From Thermobacillus sp. ZCTH02-B1 (GTDB lineage: Bacteria > Bacillota > Bacilli > Paenibacillales > Paenibacillaceae), in the NCBI RefSeq assembly GCF_002159085.1, contig NZ_LZRU01000009.1:124001-188000 (forward strand): a stretch of DNA of 64,000 nt, in the 5' to 3' direction. Made by a program: the position numbers and the translations under genes. The notes beneath the pieces are model-generated. The model had not been told where the DNA came from. It saw only the letters and a program-made list of their open reading frames with translations, and searched no databases. Of the stretch, positions 45,801 to 53,424 are shown piece by piece; the first letter of the stretch is position 1; every line of letters begins with the position of its first letter.

Positions 45801-46321
45801 CCCGCCGCCTTCACGTTGAGCGCGTCCTGGCAGGTCTCGATCAGCAGCGCGTCCACGCCGCCTTCGATGAGCGCCTTCGCCTGGACGTAATAGCTGTCGG
45901 CCAGCTCGTCGAACGTGACGCCGCCGGTGACGGACAGCGTCTTCGTCGTCGGACCCATCGAGCCGGCGACATAGCGCGGCTTGTCCGGCGTCGAATGCTT
46001 CGCGGCCGCTTCCACCGCCAGCCGGGCAGCCGCGAGGTTGATCTCGCGCGCCCTGTCGGCAATGCCGTATTCGGCGAGCACGACGCTCGTCGCGCCGAAC
46101 GTGTTCGTCTCGATGATGTCCGCGCCGGCCTCCAGGTACGCCTCGTGGATGCCGCGGATCACGTCCGGGCGGGTCAGGACGAGCATCTCGTTGCAGCCCT
46201 CGAGCGCTTCCCCGCCGAAATCGGCCGCCGTCAGGTTCGACTGCTGGATCATCGTACCCATCGCGCCGTCCAGTATGAGAATGCGATGCTTCATCGCTTC
46301 CTGAAGGGTCGGTTTCGACAT
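42884..46321 (-). CDS. metH: Cobalamin-dependent methionine synthase
   Basis: A 1145-aa four-module enzyme that transfers a methyl group from methyl-tetrahydrofolate to homocysteine through cobalamin. Module 1 (~1-320) binds homocysteine: ILDGAMGTMIQ and the zinc Cys pair in IAGGCCGTTPAHI. Module 2 (~325-610) is the pterin-binding barrel (ERTNVLGSRKFKRL). Module 3 has a helical cap and the cobalamin motif VKGDVHDIGKNLVEIIL. Module 4 is the SAM-dependent reactivation domain, complete to the end, with VSFGYPACPNLEDQAKLF. The ATG at 46321 follows GGAAGGTG; a TTG six codons earlier is possible. I found no SAM riboswitch upstream. Confidence 0.95.
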   Translation of the reverse strand: MSKPTLQEAMKHRILILDGAMGTMIQQSNLTAADFGGEALEGCNEMLVLTRPDVIRGIHEAYLEAGADIIETNTFGATSVVLAEYGIADRAREINLAAARLAVEAAAKHSTPDKPRYVAGSMGPTTKTLSVTGGVTFDELADSYYVQAKALIEGGVDALLIETCQDALNVKAAGVGVRRAFEELGRKLPVMISGTIEPMGTTLAGQTIESFYISLEHLEPISVGLNCATGPEFMRDHIRSLASIAKTAISCYPNAGLPDENGHYHETPESLAKKMTEFAREGWLNIAGGCCGTTPAHIRALAEALAPFKPRTETGSHPPAVSGIETVYIEPENRPYLVGERTNVLGSRKFKRLIAEGRYEEAAEIARAQVKSGAHVIDVCLQDPDRDELADMTRFLEQLVKKVKVPLVIDSTDPAVIEAALKFSQGKAIINSINLEDGEEKFRRVAPLARTFGAAVVVGTIDERGQAITREAKLEVARRSYDLLVNKYGLPPEDIIFDPLVFPVGTGDEQYIGSARETIEALRLIKRELPRCQTILGISNVSFGLPPAGREVLNSVFLYECTKAGLDFAIVNTERLERYASIPEHERRLAEALIYDTNDETLAAFVAAFRDRTVEKKEKKAEHLTLEERLANYVVEGSKDGLFADLDEALKKYAPLDIINGPLMRGMEEVGRLFNNNELIVAEVLQSAEVMKASVAYLEPHMEKTETSVKGKIILATVKGDVHDIGKNLVEIILSNNGYEVVNLGIKVPPEAIIEAQRRENADIIGLSGLLVKSAQQMVTTVQDLKAAGIDTPVLVGGAALTRKFTRTRIAPEYDGIVLYAKDAMHGLELANKLMDPDGRRQLEEEHRERKASQAGAVERAPEGEAPVRIRSNVSQDAPVFTPPDFERHVLRDIPIAQIVPYINMQMLLGHHLGLRGNVEELLAAGDEKAVRLKEAVDALIREAAERKMLRLDAMYRFFPAQADGNDILIYDPSGSGEIIERFTFPRQRTEPYLCLADFLKPLESGVMDVVGFLVVTAGRGIRELAEEAKARGDYFRSHALQALALETAEGLAERVHQIMRDVWGFPDPPEMTMKQRFAARYQGIRVSFGYPACPNLEDQAKLFRLMNPETIGVELTEGYMMEPEASVSAMVFAHPEAQYFNVDK

Positions 46322-46384
46322 GGGCACACCTTCCGCCAAAAAAAGTTAACCTTTATTCTAACAGAATGAAAACCGCATGAAAAG

Positions 46385-46413
46385 CCCGGGTCCGACCGGC
46401 GCCGGGCGTTTTC
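46385..46413. terminator. Hairpin in the metH/mtnD divergent region
   Basis: GCCCGG/CCGGGC with a 12-base loop is followed by GTTTTCG on the plus strand and by TTTTC on the minus strand. Its place between two divergent genes suggests a leader hairpin of metH rather than an ordinary terminator; the metH start of transcription is not clear. Confidence 0.4.
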
Positions 46414-46476
46414 GCTCCCGCCGGCTTCGTGCCGCCGTCACGGCATCAAAGATGGTGGATCATTGCGTTGGTCCCA

Positions 46477-46505
46477 TCGACAATCGGGCGGAGATGGTGT
46501 ATAAT
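46477..46505 (+). promoter_or_regulatory. mtnD: Sigma-A promoter of mtnD
   Basis: TCGACA (46477-46482) and a perfect TATAAT (46500-46505) are 17 bases apart, 44 bases before the ATG. Confidence 0.75.
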
Positions 46506-46548
46506 CGAATCAATCGTTGATAAATCCTATTGGAAATGAGGGATTAAG

Positions 46549-47091
46549 ATGGCCGAGATTCGCATCCGCAACACTGGCGAGAGGATCACCGGCGAGGAGA
46601 ACGTGCGCGAATTCCTGAACGGGCAGGGCGTGCTCTACGAGCATTGGGACACGTCCAAGCTGCCCGGGCATCTGCGGGACAAATACGTGCTGAGCGACGA
46701 GGAGAAGAACGAGATTCTCCGGGCGTACGACGCGGAGATTCGCGATCTTGCCGGCCGCCGCGGCTATCAGACGTGGGACGTCGTCGCCCTGTCCGACGCG
46801 ACGCCGAACCTGGAAGAATTGCTGAAGAAGTTCGAGCAGGTGCATACGCACACGGAGGACGAAGTCCGCGCGATCGTGGCGGGAGAAGGCATCTTCGTCA
46901 TCAAGGGAAAACCCGAAACCGGTTATTTTGACGTCAAACTGAACGCGGGCGATGTCATCTCCGTTCCCGAAGGCAATCCGCATTTCTTCACGCTGACGGA
47001 CCTCCGCCGTGTCGTCGCGGTCCGGCTGTTCATCGAACCTTCGGGCTGGGTCGCCCATCCGTACGAAGATCCGGAATTCCAGAAGGCCTGA
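46549..47091 (+). CDS. mtnD: Acireductone dioxygenase
   Basis: A 180-aa cupin-fold metalloenzyme of the methionine salvage pathway, which oxidises the acireductone intermediate to the methionine precursor 2-oxo-4-methylthiobutanoate and formate. Metal ligands are in VHTHTEDEVR (His, His, Glu) and NPHFFTL (His). The ATG at 46549 follows GAGGG. It stands alone, apart from other mtn genes, divergent from metH; both make methionine, by salvage and by de novo methylation. Confidence 0.93.
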   Translation: MAEIRIRNTGERITGEENVREFLNGQGVLYEHWDTSKLPGHLRDKYVLSDEEKNEILRAYDAEIRDLAGRRGYQTWDVVALSDATPNLEELLKKFEQVHTHTEDEVRAIVAGEGIFVIKGKPETGYFDVKLNAGDVISVPEGNPHFFTLTDLRRVVAVRLFIEPSGWVAHPYEDPEFQKA

Positions 47092-47108
47092 ATTCGCCGC
47101 AAAACCGT

Positions 47109-47154
47109 GAAGCCTTCCGCTTCGGGCCGTCTCCGGCGCGATGCGGAAGGCTTC
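47109..47154. terminator. Hairpin between mtnD and the convergent HAD gene
   Basis: GAAGCCTTCCGC/GCGGAAGGCTTC, a perfect 12-bp stem around 22 bases. The T-rich flank is weak on both sides, but the location fits a shared terminator. Confidence 0.55.
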
Positions 47155-47163
47155 CATCGTTGT

Positions 47164-47955
47164 CTAGAGCCGCTCGAGCAGCGACGGGAGCTCCCGGAGC
47201 GAGCGGATCTCGTAGGACGGCACGATCTCGCCCGAACGTTCAAGGCCGTGCCGGTTGATCCAGATCGAGTCGATGCCGGTCCGGTTCGCGCCGAGGATGT
47301 CGGTCGTCAGCTTGTCGCCGACCATGACGGCGTCTTCCGGCCCGACGCCGAGCAGCGACAGCGCGTGGCGGAAGATCGACACCGCCGGCTTGCCTTCGCC
47401 GAACTCGCCCGAAATGACGATGTGGTCGAAATACGGCGCGAGCTTCGGCACGCCCGCAAGCTTCTCGCGTTGCAGGTCGGGCGAGCCGTTCGTCAGGAGC
47501 AGCAGCCGGTAGCGGCCGCGCAGCCGGTCCAGCACCTCGAACGTCTCGTCATACACGAGCGGCCGCGCCCGGCGCTCCGCCGGGAACCGCTCGGCCAATT
47601 CCGCGCCGAGCGCCTCGTCGTCGACGCCGATCGCCCGGAGGCCGCGGATCCAGGATTCACGGCGGTATGCCGGCGCAAGCGCTCGGAGTTTGCGGAACTC
47701 CTCCTGCTCCCCCTCGCGGAACTCCGCCCACAGCCCTTCGAACGGGTTGATGCCGATCCGCTGCGTGAACGGATACGTTTCGTACGATTCATAAAGCGCG
47801 CGCGCCTCGCGGCGCACCGCCGCTTCCAGCGCTTCCGGATCGGCGCCGGTCCGCTCCCCCGCGTACCGGCACACCGCCCCGAACGCCTCCTTCACGCTGC
47901 GCTCGTCCCAGAGCAGCGTGTCGTCAAGATCGAACAGCACCGCTTGTTTGGCCAT
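47164..47955 (-). CDS. HAD-superfamily hydrolase, YjjG/YfnB-like
   Basis: A 263-aa phosphatase: motif I VLFDLDDTLLW, motif II LLLTNGSPD, Lys in FGEGKPAVSIF and motif IV VMVGDKLTTDILGA. The long helical cap (residues ~20-110) resembles the nucleotidase group that includes YjjG and B. subtilis YfnB. The product could be a nucleotide-sanitising or sugar phosphatase. It follows the membrane-protein gene by 15 bases, so the two form one transcript. GGGAG lies before the ATG. Confidence 0.85.
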   Translation of the reverse strand: MAKQAVLFDLDDTLLWDERSVKEAFGAVCRYAGERTGADPEALEAAVRREARALYESYETYPFTQRIGINPFEGLWAEFREGEQEEFRKLRALAPAYRRESWIRGLRAIGVDDEALGAELAERFPAERRARPLVYDETFEVLDRLRGRYRLLLLTNGSPDLQREKLAGVPKLAPYFDHIVISGEFGEGKPAVSIFRHALSLLGVGPEDAVMVGDKLTTDILGANRTGIDSIWINRHGLERSGEIVPSYEIRSLRELPSLLERL

Positions 47956-47970
47956 CCGGTTTCGCTCCCG

Positions 47971-48510
47971 TCATTTCTTTTTTGTCTCTTCATAAAAGGG
48001 GATCCGGTTGTCCTGCGCAAACTTTCGCAGCCGGTCCGCCATTTCGTCGATCGGATACCGGTTCAGCATGCGCGAGAACACCCAGTTGCCGCCCTTCTTC
48101 GGCTCGATGACGATGTATCCCGGACGCAGGACGGTGATCGATTTGATCGCGTCGGCCGTCAGCGTCTTCGGTCCCGTGAACTTGCGCGTGCCGACATAAT
48201 CCTTTCCGACCAGCAGATAGGGCCGCCTGAACCAGAACAGCGCCGCGAGCGCCAGGTAACCGGCGACCGTCAGCCAGAAGATCGGCGTCTCGAACGGGGC
48301 CGGACCGTCGGGGTCGACCGGGGTCCACGTCATCGTATAGACATAGAAGCCGATGAACAGAAGCAGAAACAGCGGCAGGATGATGCTGCGCCCCCGGTAG
48401 CGGTCCGTCGCCGCACCCGGGGAGGCGATGGCCTGAAGCCCGGCCTTCTTCCTCCGCTTGTTCAACTGTTCCATGTTCTTGCGGACTTTCCGTTCCCAGG
48501 ATCGGGACAT
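47971..48510 (-). CDS. Two-pass membrane protein of unknown function
   Basis: I do not recognise this 179-aa protein. The N-terminus is very basic (RKVRKNMEQLNKRRKKAG), then two membrane segments (IILPLFLLLFIGFYVYTM and FWLTVAGYLALAALFWF). The C-terminal ~80 residues are cytoplasmic and have strand-rich sequence (KSITVLRPGYIVIEPKKGG), similar in feel to small PH-like domains. The ATG at 48510 follows AAGGAGGAG. It is upstream of the HAD gene and downstream of the yneA-like terminator, so it has its own promoter, which I could not identify. Confidence 0.75.
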   Translation of the reverse strand: MSRSWERKVRKNMEQLNKRRKKAGLQAIASPGAATDRYRGRSIILPLFLLLFIGFYVYTMTWTPVDPDGPAPFETPIFWLTVAGYLALAALFWFRRPYLLVGKDYVGTRKFTGPKTLTADAIKSITVLRPGYIVIEPKKGGNWVFSRMLNRYPIDEMADRLRKFAQDNRIPFYEETKKK

Positions 48511-48629
48511 GCCGGCTCCTCCTTCCGTGCCGCCTGGTCGCCATGCCGGCTTCATCCGCCCGGCATGCCAACCCTTACTTTGACATCCCGGCCCGACCGT
48601 TGTCAAGCGGAAGGTGCCGCCGCCGCGCG

Positions 48630-48658
48630 AAAAGGCCATCCGGAATGACCGGATGGCC
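48630..48658 (-). terminator. Terminator of the yneA-like gene
   Basis: GGCCATCCGG/CCGGATGGCC with a five-base loop, followed on the minus strand by TTTTCG, about 70 bases after the stop. Confidence 0.75.
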
Positions 48659-48730
48659 GGAAATGCGCCATGTATGCGATGGCCCGACTGGCCGGATTGC
48701 CGGACGACCCCGGCATGCCGAAGCGGCGGT

Positions 48731-49114
48731 TCAACGGTCCGACCAATCGGGAATAATGAGCCGTTGTCCCGCCCGGAGCGCGCTTCCTTCGAGACCGTTG
48801 CGCTTCCGGATCTCGTACACCGCGCGGCGCGTGTCCATGCCCTCCGCCTTGTGCGCCGCGGCAATCTCCCAGAGCGTCTCGCCGGCCGACACGATGACGA
48901 CGGATTCCGACGGAGACGGTGCGGCGGGTTCCCGTCCCGTCGCGCCGGTGCCCACGGTCATGAACCCGGCGCCGACCAGCACAAGGATCAGCACGGCCGC
49001 GGCATACCGCATGATCGCGAAGACGTCCCCGTACCGCGCGGGCTTCCGCTTGCCGGCTACCGGACGGCGTTCAAGGATGGATCGGTATCCCCGGCATTCG
49101 CTCACGTACATCAT
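48731..49114 (-). CDS. yneA: YneA-like SOS cell-division inhibitor (LysM protein)
   Basis: A 127-aa protein with one N-terminal transmembrane segment (YAAAVLILVLVGAGFMTV) and a C-terminal LysM domain (VIVSAGETLWEIAAAH to LRAGQRLIIPDW). This is the layout of B. subtilis YneA, which delays septation during the SOS response, and the position divergent from lexA is the same. The promoter contains a LexA box. The N-terminus before the membrane segment is ~35 residues, longer than in B. subtilis. I chose the ATG at 49114, six bases after GGGGTG; 49132 is possible. The yneB and ynzC partners are not downstream. Confidence 0.85.
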   Translation of the reverse strand: MMYVSECRGYRSILERRPVAGKRKPARYGDVFAIMRYAAAVLILVLVGAGFMTVGTGATGREPAAPSPSESVVIVSAGETLWEIAAAHKAEGMDTRRAVYEIRKRNGLEGSALRAGQRLIIPDWSDR

Positions 49115-49153
49115 GGCCGACACCCCAAACATCCGTTCTCGTTTCGCGCTTCC

Positions 49154-49183
49154 ATCTTAACACGAACACCTGTTTGCCGTCAA
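49154..49183 (-). promoter_or_regulatory. yneA: Promoter of the yneA-like gene
   Basis: On the minus strand TTGACG (49183-49178) and TAAGAT (49159-49154) are 18 bases apart, with a LexA box inside the spacer. Confidence 0.75.
49163..49176. promoter_or_regulatory. LexA box in the yneA promoter
   Basis: CGAACACCTGTTTG, a near-consensus SOS box between the -35 and -10 of the yneA-like gene. Confidence 0.85.
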
Positions 49184-49191
49184 CGATTTTT

Positions 49192-49205
49192 CGAGCGTTT
49201 GTTCC
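49192..49205. promoter_or_regulatory. Weaker LexA-like box
   Basis: CGAGCGTTTGTTCC, with one change in the CGAAC half, lies upstream of the yneA -35 and 15 bases from the neighbouring box. Confidence 0.5.
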
Positions 49206-49247
49206 GCGAACTTCCGTTCCCGTCTTCCGCCGCGGTTCCTACACATG

Positions 49248-49261
49248 CGAACCTGTGTTTT
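49248..49261. promoter_or_regulatory. LexA box upstream of lexA (distal)
   Basis: CGAACCTGTGTTTT, one base off at the end of the consensus, upstream of the lexA -35. Confidence 0.7.
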
Positions 49262-49263
49262 CG

Positions 49264-49277
49264 GGAACGAATGTTTG
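49264..49277. promoter_or_regulatory. LexA box upstream of lexA (proximal)
   Basis: GGAACGAATGTTTG overlaps the lexA -35 hexamer and lies 16 bases (start to start) from the distal box, close to one and a half turns. Confidence 0.7.
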
Positions 49278-49303
49278 TGCTGCCGTCGTTTCTGTGTTAT
49301 AAT
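49275..49303 (+). promoter_or_regulatory. lexA: Promoter of lexA
   Basis: TTGTGC (49275-49280) and a perfect TATAAT (49298-49303) are 17 bases apart. The -35 overlaps the proximal LexA box, giving autorepression. Confidence 0.75.
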
Positions 49304-49338
49304 TTGGAGCAACGATACCGATCGATGGAGTGAATGCC

Positions 49339-49959
49339 GTGTCCAGAATTTCCAACCGTCAGCAAGCCATACTGGAATTCATCAAGAAGGAAGTACGGGA
49401 GAAGGGCTATCCGCCCTCCGTCCGGGAGATCGGCGAAGCCGTAGGGCTTGCTTCCAGTTCGACCGTCCACGGCCATCTGGATCGGCTGGAGAAGAAGGGG
49501 CTCATTCGCCGCGATCCGACCAAGCCGCGCGCGATCGAAGTCCTCGATCACGACCACGAAGATTCGCCATATCCGCTCGCGGTCACCCGCGTCCCGGTCG
49601 TCGGCAAGGTGACGGCCGGCGTGCCGATCACGGCGACGGAGAACATCGAGGAATACTTTCCGCTTCCCGCCCATTTCACCGGCGACCATGAAGTGTTCAT
49701 GCTCACGGTCAAGGGGGACAGCATGATCGAGGCCGGCATCCATGACGGCGACTATGTCATCGTGCGCCAGCAGCAGACGGCGCAGAACGGCGACATCGTC
49801 GTCGCGATGACGGAGGACAACGAAGCGACCGTGAAGCGGTTCTTCAAGGAACGCGATCATATCCGGCTGCAACCCGAGAACCCGACGATGGAGCCGCTCC
49901 GGCTGAAGCACGTCACGATTCTCGGGAAGGTCATCGGCCTGTTCCGCGCCATCCGTTAA
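49339..49959 (+). CDS. lexA: SOS repressor LexA
   Basis: A 206-aa repressor. The winged-helix DNA-binding domain begins [14 protein letters not shown] and contains [19 protein letters not shown]. The self-cleavage site is Ala-Gly in [10 protein letters not shown], the catalytic Ser is in [10 protein letters not shown] and the Lys in NEATVKRFF. RecA-stimulated cleavage therefore should work normally. I chose the GTG at 49339, five bases after GGAGTGA; the GTG nine bases earlier has no site. It represses itself, the divergent yneA-like gene and probably the gene at 8675. Confidence 0.96.
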   Translation: MSRISNRQQAILEFIKKEVREKGYPPSVREIGEAVGLASSSTVHGHLDRLEKKGLIRRDPTKPRAIEVLDHDHEDSPYPLAVTRVPVVGKVTAGVPITATENIEEYFPLPAHFTGDHEVFMLTVKGDSMIEAGIHDGDYVIVRQQQTAQNGDIVVAMTEDNEATVKRFFKERDHIRLQPENPTMEPLRLKHVTILGKVIGLFRAIR

Positions 49960-49985
49960 ACCGGATCATCTGATCACCACCGACA

Positions 49986-50032
49986 AGCCCCCCGCCATCG
50001 GCCTGACGCCGAAGGCGGAGGGCTGTTTTTTT
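49986..50032 (+). terminator. Terminator of lexA
   Basis: AAGCCCCCCGCC/GGCGGAGGGCT around a 17-base interval, followed by G and seven T residues. Confidence 0.85.
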
Positions 50033-50069
50033 GGACATCGGGAGGGCTGCCGGCAATATGACTTCGTTC

Positions 50070-50108
50070 AAAAAAAATGAGGCCCGGTGAGAACCGTCAT
50101 GTCACCGG
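50070..50108 (-). terminator. Terminator of glnRA
   Basis: On the minus strand CCGGTGA/TCACCGG is followed by GCCTCA and eight T residues. Between it and glnA are two direct repeats of TGCGTATAA (50130-50138 and 50145-50153). Confidence 0.7.
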
Positions 50109-50156
50109 AAACCCCGAAGCGAAAAATCATGCGTATAAAAATCTTGCGTATAAGGA

Positions 50157-51485
<1,329 letters not shown>

Positions 51486-51506
51486 CCTATCCTCTCCTTG
51501 CAAAAA

Positions 51507-51920
51507 TCAGGGTCTGTTGTTGTAGAACCTGGACAGCTGCCCCTGGATGAGCGAAGTCTTGCCGGGACGGCGCTCGAGCAGTTGCTGCTTCAGCAACCGG
51601 TGGAGCTGCATGTCCGTCAGCTCGCGGCGCTTGCTTTCGGTCTGCGGCGTGATGACCGTCGCTTCCTCCGAATCCTTTGAAACCGGATTCAAGACCTGCT
51701 TGATACCGGCAATGTTGACGCCCTTTTCGATCAGGGCCTTGATCTCGAGCAGCCGCTCGACATCGTTGAACGAGAACAGCCGCTGGTTTCCCTGGGTGCG
51801 GGCCGGGCAGATCAGACCGTGCTGCTCGTAGTAACGGATCTGGCGCGCGGTCAAATCCGTCAGTTTCATGACGATGCCGATCGGAAAGAGCGCCATGTTT
51901 CGGCGGATCTCGTCACCCAT
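51507..51920 (-). CDS. glnR: MerR-family repressor GlnR
   Basis: A 137-aa nitrogen regulator. The N-terminal winged helix begins MGDEIRRNMALFPIGIVM and contains ARQIRYYEQHGL and NQRLFSFNDVERLLEI, very close to B. subtilis GlnR. The C-terminal region that contacts feedback-inhibited glutamine synthetase ends RFYNN. A perfect GlnR/TnrA operator lies 67 bases upstream, so it represses its own operon when glutamine is plentiful. Confidence 0.96.
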   Translation of the reverse strand: MGDEIRRNMALFPIGIVMKLTDLTARQIRYYEQHGLICPARTQGNQRLFSFNDVERLLEIKALIEKGVNIAGIKQVLNPVSKDSEEATVITPQTESKRRELTDMQLHRLLKQQLLERRPGKTSLIQGQLSRFYNNRP

Positions 51921-51978
51921 GACGCATCAACCTTCCCGTTTCGAATATGGTTTGGTCTTGCGGACACAACAAAACGTG

Positions 51979-53256
51979 TCAAGACATGTTAGGTTTAATT
52001 ACAATGTTAGACCGTTCGGCAAGCCGTGTCAAGGCTGCCAATATCCCAAGTTTGGCATGCGCGTACGTGAGGCCGCCCTGCACATACGCGATGTACGGCT
52101 CCCGGATCGGCGCGTCGGCCGACAGTTCCAGGCTGCCGCCCTGCACGAACGCGCCGGCCGCCATGATGACCGGATGATCGTAACCCGGCATGTCGCCGGG
52201 CTCCGGCAAAGCGTGCGCGTCGACGGCCGCCGCCTGCTGGATGCCCTGGACGAAGGCGATGAGCGCCTCGGCCGAATCGAACCGGATGGCCTGGATCAGA
52301 TCGGTTCTCGGCTCGTTCCAGCGCGGCTTCGTCTCGAAGCCCAGTTCCTCGAGCATCGCGGCGGCGAAGATGCTCCCCTTCACCGCCTGGCCCACCATGT
52401 GCGGCGCGAGGAAAAAGCCCTGGAACATCCAGCGCTGCATCCCGAAGGTCGCGCCGACTTCTCCGCCGATCCCGGGCGCGGTGAGCCTGCCGGCCGCCTT
52501 CTCCACGAGATCCGCGCGGCCGCAGACGTATCCGCCGGACAGCGCCAATCCGCCGCCGGGATTTTTGATCAGCGATCCGGCCATCAGATCGGCGCCGGCT
52601 TCGGTCGGCTCCGTCTCCTCGGTGAATTCGCCGTAGCAGTTGTCGACGAACACGACGCAATCGGGCTTGACCGCCTTCACCCGGCGCACCATTTCGCCGA
52701 TCTCGGAGACGGTGAACGACGCGCGCCAGTCGTAGCCGCGCGATCGCTGGATCGCGACGACGCGCGTCCGCTCGCCGATCGCGGCCCGAACGGCCTCCCA
52801 ATCGACGCCGCCGTCCGGAAGCAGCGGCACTTCCCGGTATCCGATGCCGAAATCGCGCAGCGACCCCTTGCCGTCTCCGGGCTCGCCGATCACGTTGTGC
52901 AGGGTATCGTACGGCCTGCCGGTGATGTAGAGCAGCTCGTCACCGGGCCTGAGCACGCCGAACAGCGCGCAGCAGATCGCATGCGTGCCGGAAGCGAAAT
53001 GCGGCCGCACGAGCGCCGCCTCCGCGCCGAACACGTCGGCGTAGATCCGCTCGAGGATTTCGCGGCCGCTGTCATGGTAACCGTAACCGGTCGAACCGTT
53101 CAGATGGAAATCGCTCACCCGGTGGCGCTGGAAGGCGCGGATCACCTTCCACTGGTTCCGTTCCGCGATCCGGTCCGCCTCGCGCAGCCGCGAAGCGATC
53201 CGCTCCTCCACCTTTTCCGCCAATGCGAGCCATTCCTTGCTGATGCCGTGAATCAT
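51979..53256 (-). CDS. ynbB: YnbB, PLP-dependent methionine gamma-lyase-like protein
   Basis: A 425-aa pyridoxal phosphate enzyme of the family often labelled 'aluminium resistance protein'. Motifs: NGSTGYGYHDSGRE near the start, FASGTHAICCALFGVL (cofactor pocket), VFVDNCYGEF (PLP-binding Asp) and the Schiff-base Lys in MAGSLIKNPGGGLA. Its reaction is not established, though the fold is that of cystathionine/methionine lyases. I chose the ATG at 53256, after GAAGGA; the ORF extends 22 codons more without a site. It lies between hflX and glnR as in Bacillus. Confidence 0.9.
   Translation of the reverse strand: MIHGISKEWLALAEKVEERIASRLREADRIAERNQWKVIRAFQRHRVSDFHLNGSTGYGYHDSGREILERIYADVFGAEAALVRPHFASGTHAICCALFGVLRPGDELLYITGRPYDTLHNVIGEPGDGKGSLRDFGIGYREVPLLPDGGVDWEAVRAAIGERTRVVAIQRSRGYDWRASFTVSEIGEMVRRVKAVKPDCVVFVDNCYGEFTEETEPTEAGADLMAGSLIKNPGGGLALSGGYVCGRADLVEKAAGRLTAPGIGGEVGATFGMQRWMFQGFFLAPHMVGQAVKGSIFAAAMLEELGFETKPRWNEPRTDLIQAIRFDSAEALIAFVQGIQQAAAVDAHALPEPGDMPGYDHPVIMAAGAFVQGGSLELSADAPIREPYIAYVQGGLTYAHAKLGILAALTRLAERSNIVIKPNMS
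51987..52003. promoter_or_regulatory. GlnR operator within the 3' end of ynbB
   Basis: On the minus strand TGTAATTAAACCTAACA matches TGTNA-N7-TNACA perfectly. It is formed by the codons for IVIKPNM at the very end of ynbB. TTGACA (51982-51977), including the ynbB stop codon TGA, follows and could be a -35; a matching -10 is not clear. An alternative -35/-10 pair (TTGTTG and CATATT) lies downstream. Confidence 0.85.
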
Positions 53257-53389
53257 TCCGGATTCCTTCCCGTCATCTTCTGGTTTGCCGAATGCCGGCG
53301 GCGGTTGCCCGCCGTGTCCCATTAAAACACATTCCGGTTCGGCGAATCAAACACGAAAAACGTGCGGGGCGCGGTGCGGGAAAACCGGA

Positions 53390-53424
53390 CAAACGAAGGG
53401 CCGGACCCGTCACGCGGATCCGGC
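53390..53424 (-). terminator. Terminator overlapping the hflX 3' end
   Basis: On the minus strand GCCGGATCCG/CGGGTCCGGC with a five-base loop is followed by CCTTCGTTTG. The upstream arm lies in the last codons of hflX and the stop codon is in the loop. Confidence 0.6.

Noticed and set aside
46340-46548. SAM (S-box) riboswitch upstream of metH
   Set aside because: No conserved S-box core or long P1 stem is visible on either strand; only a simple hairpin is present.
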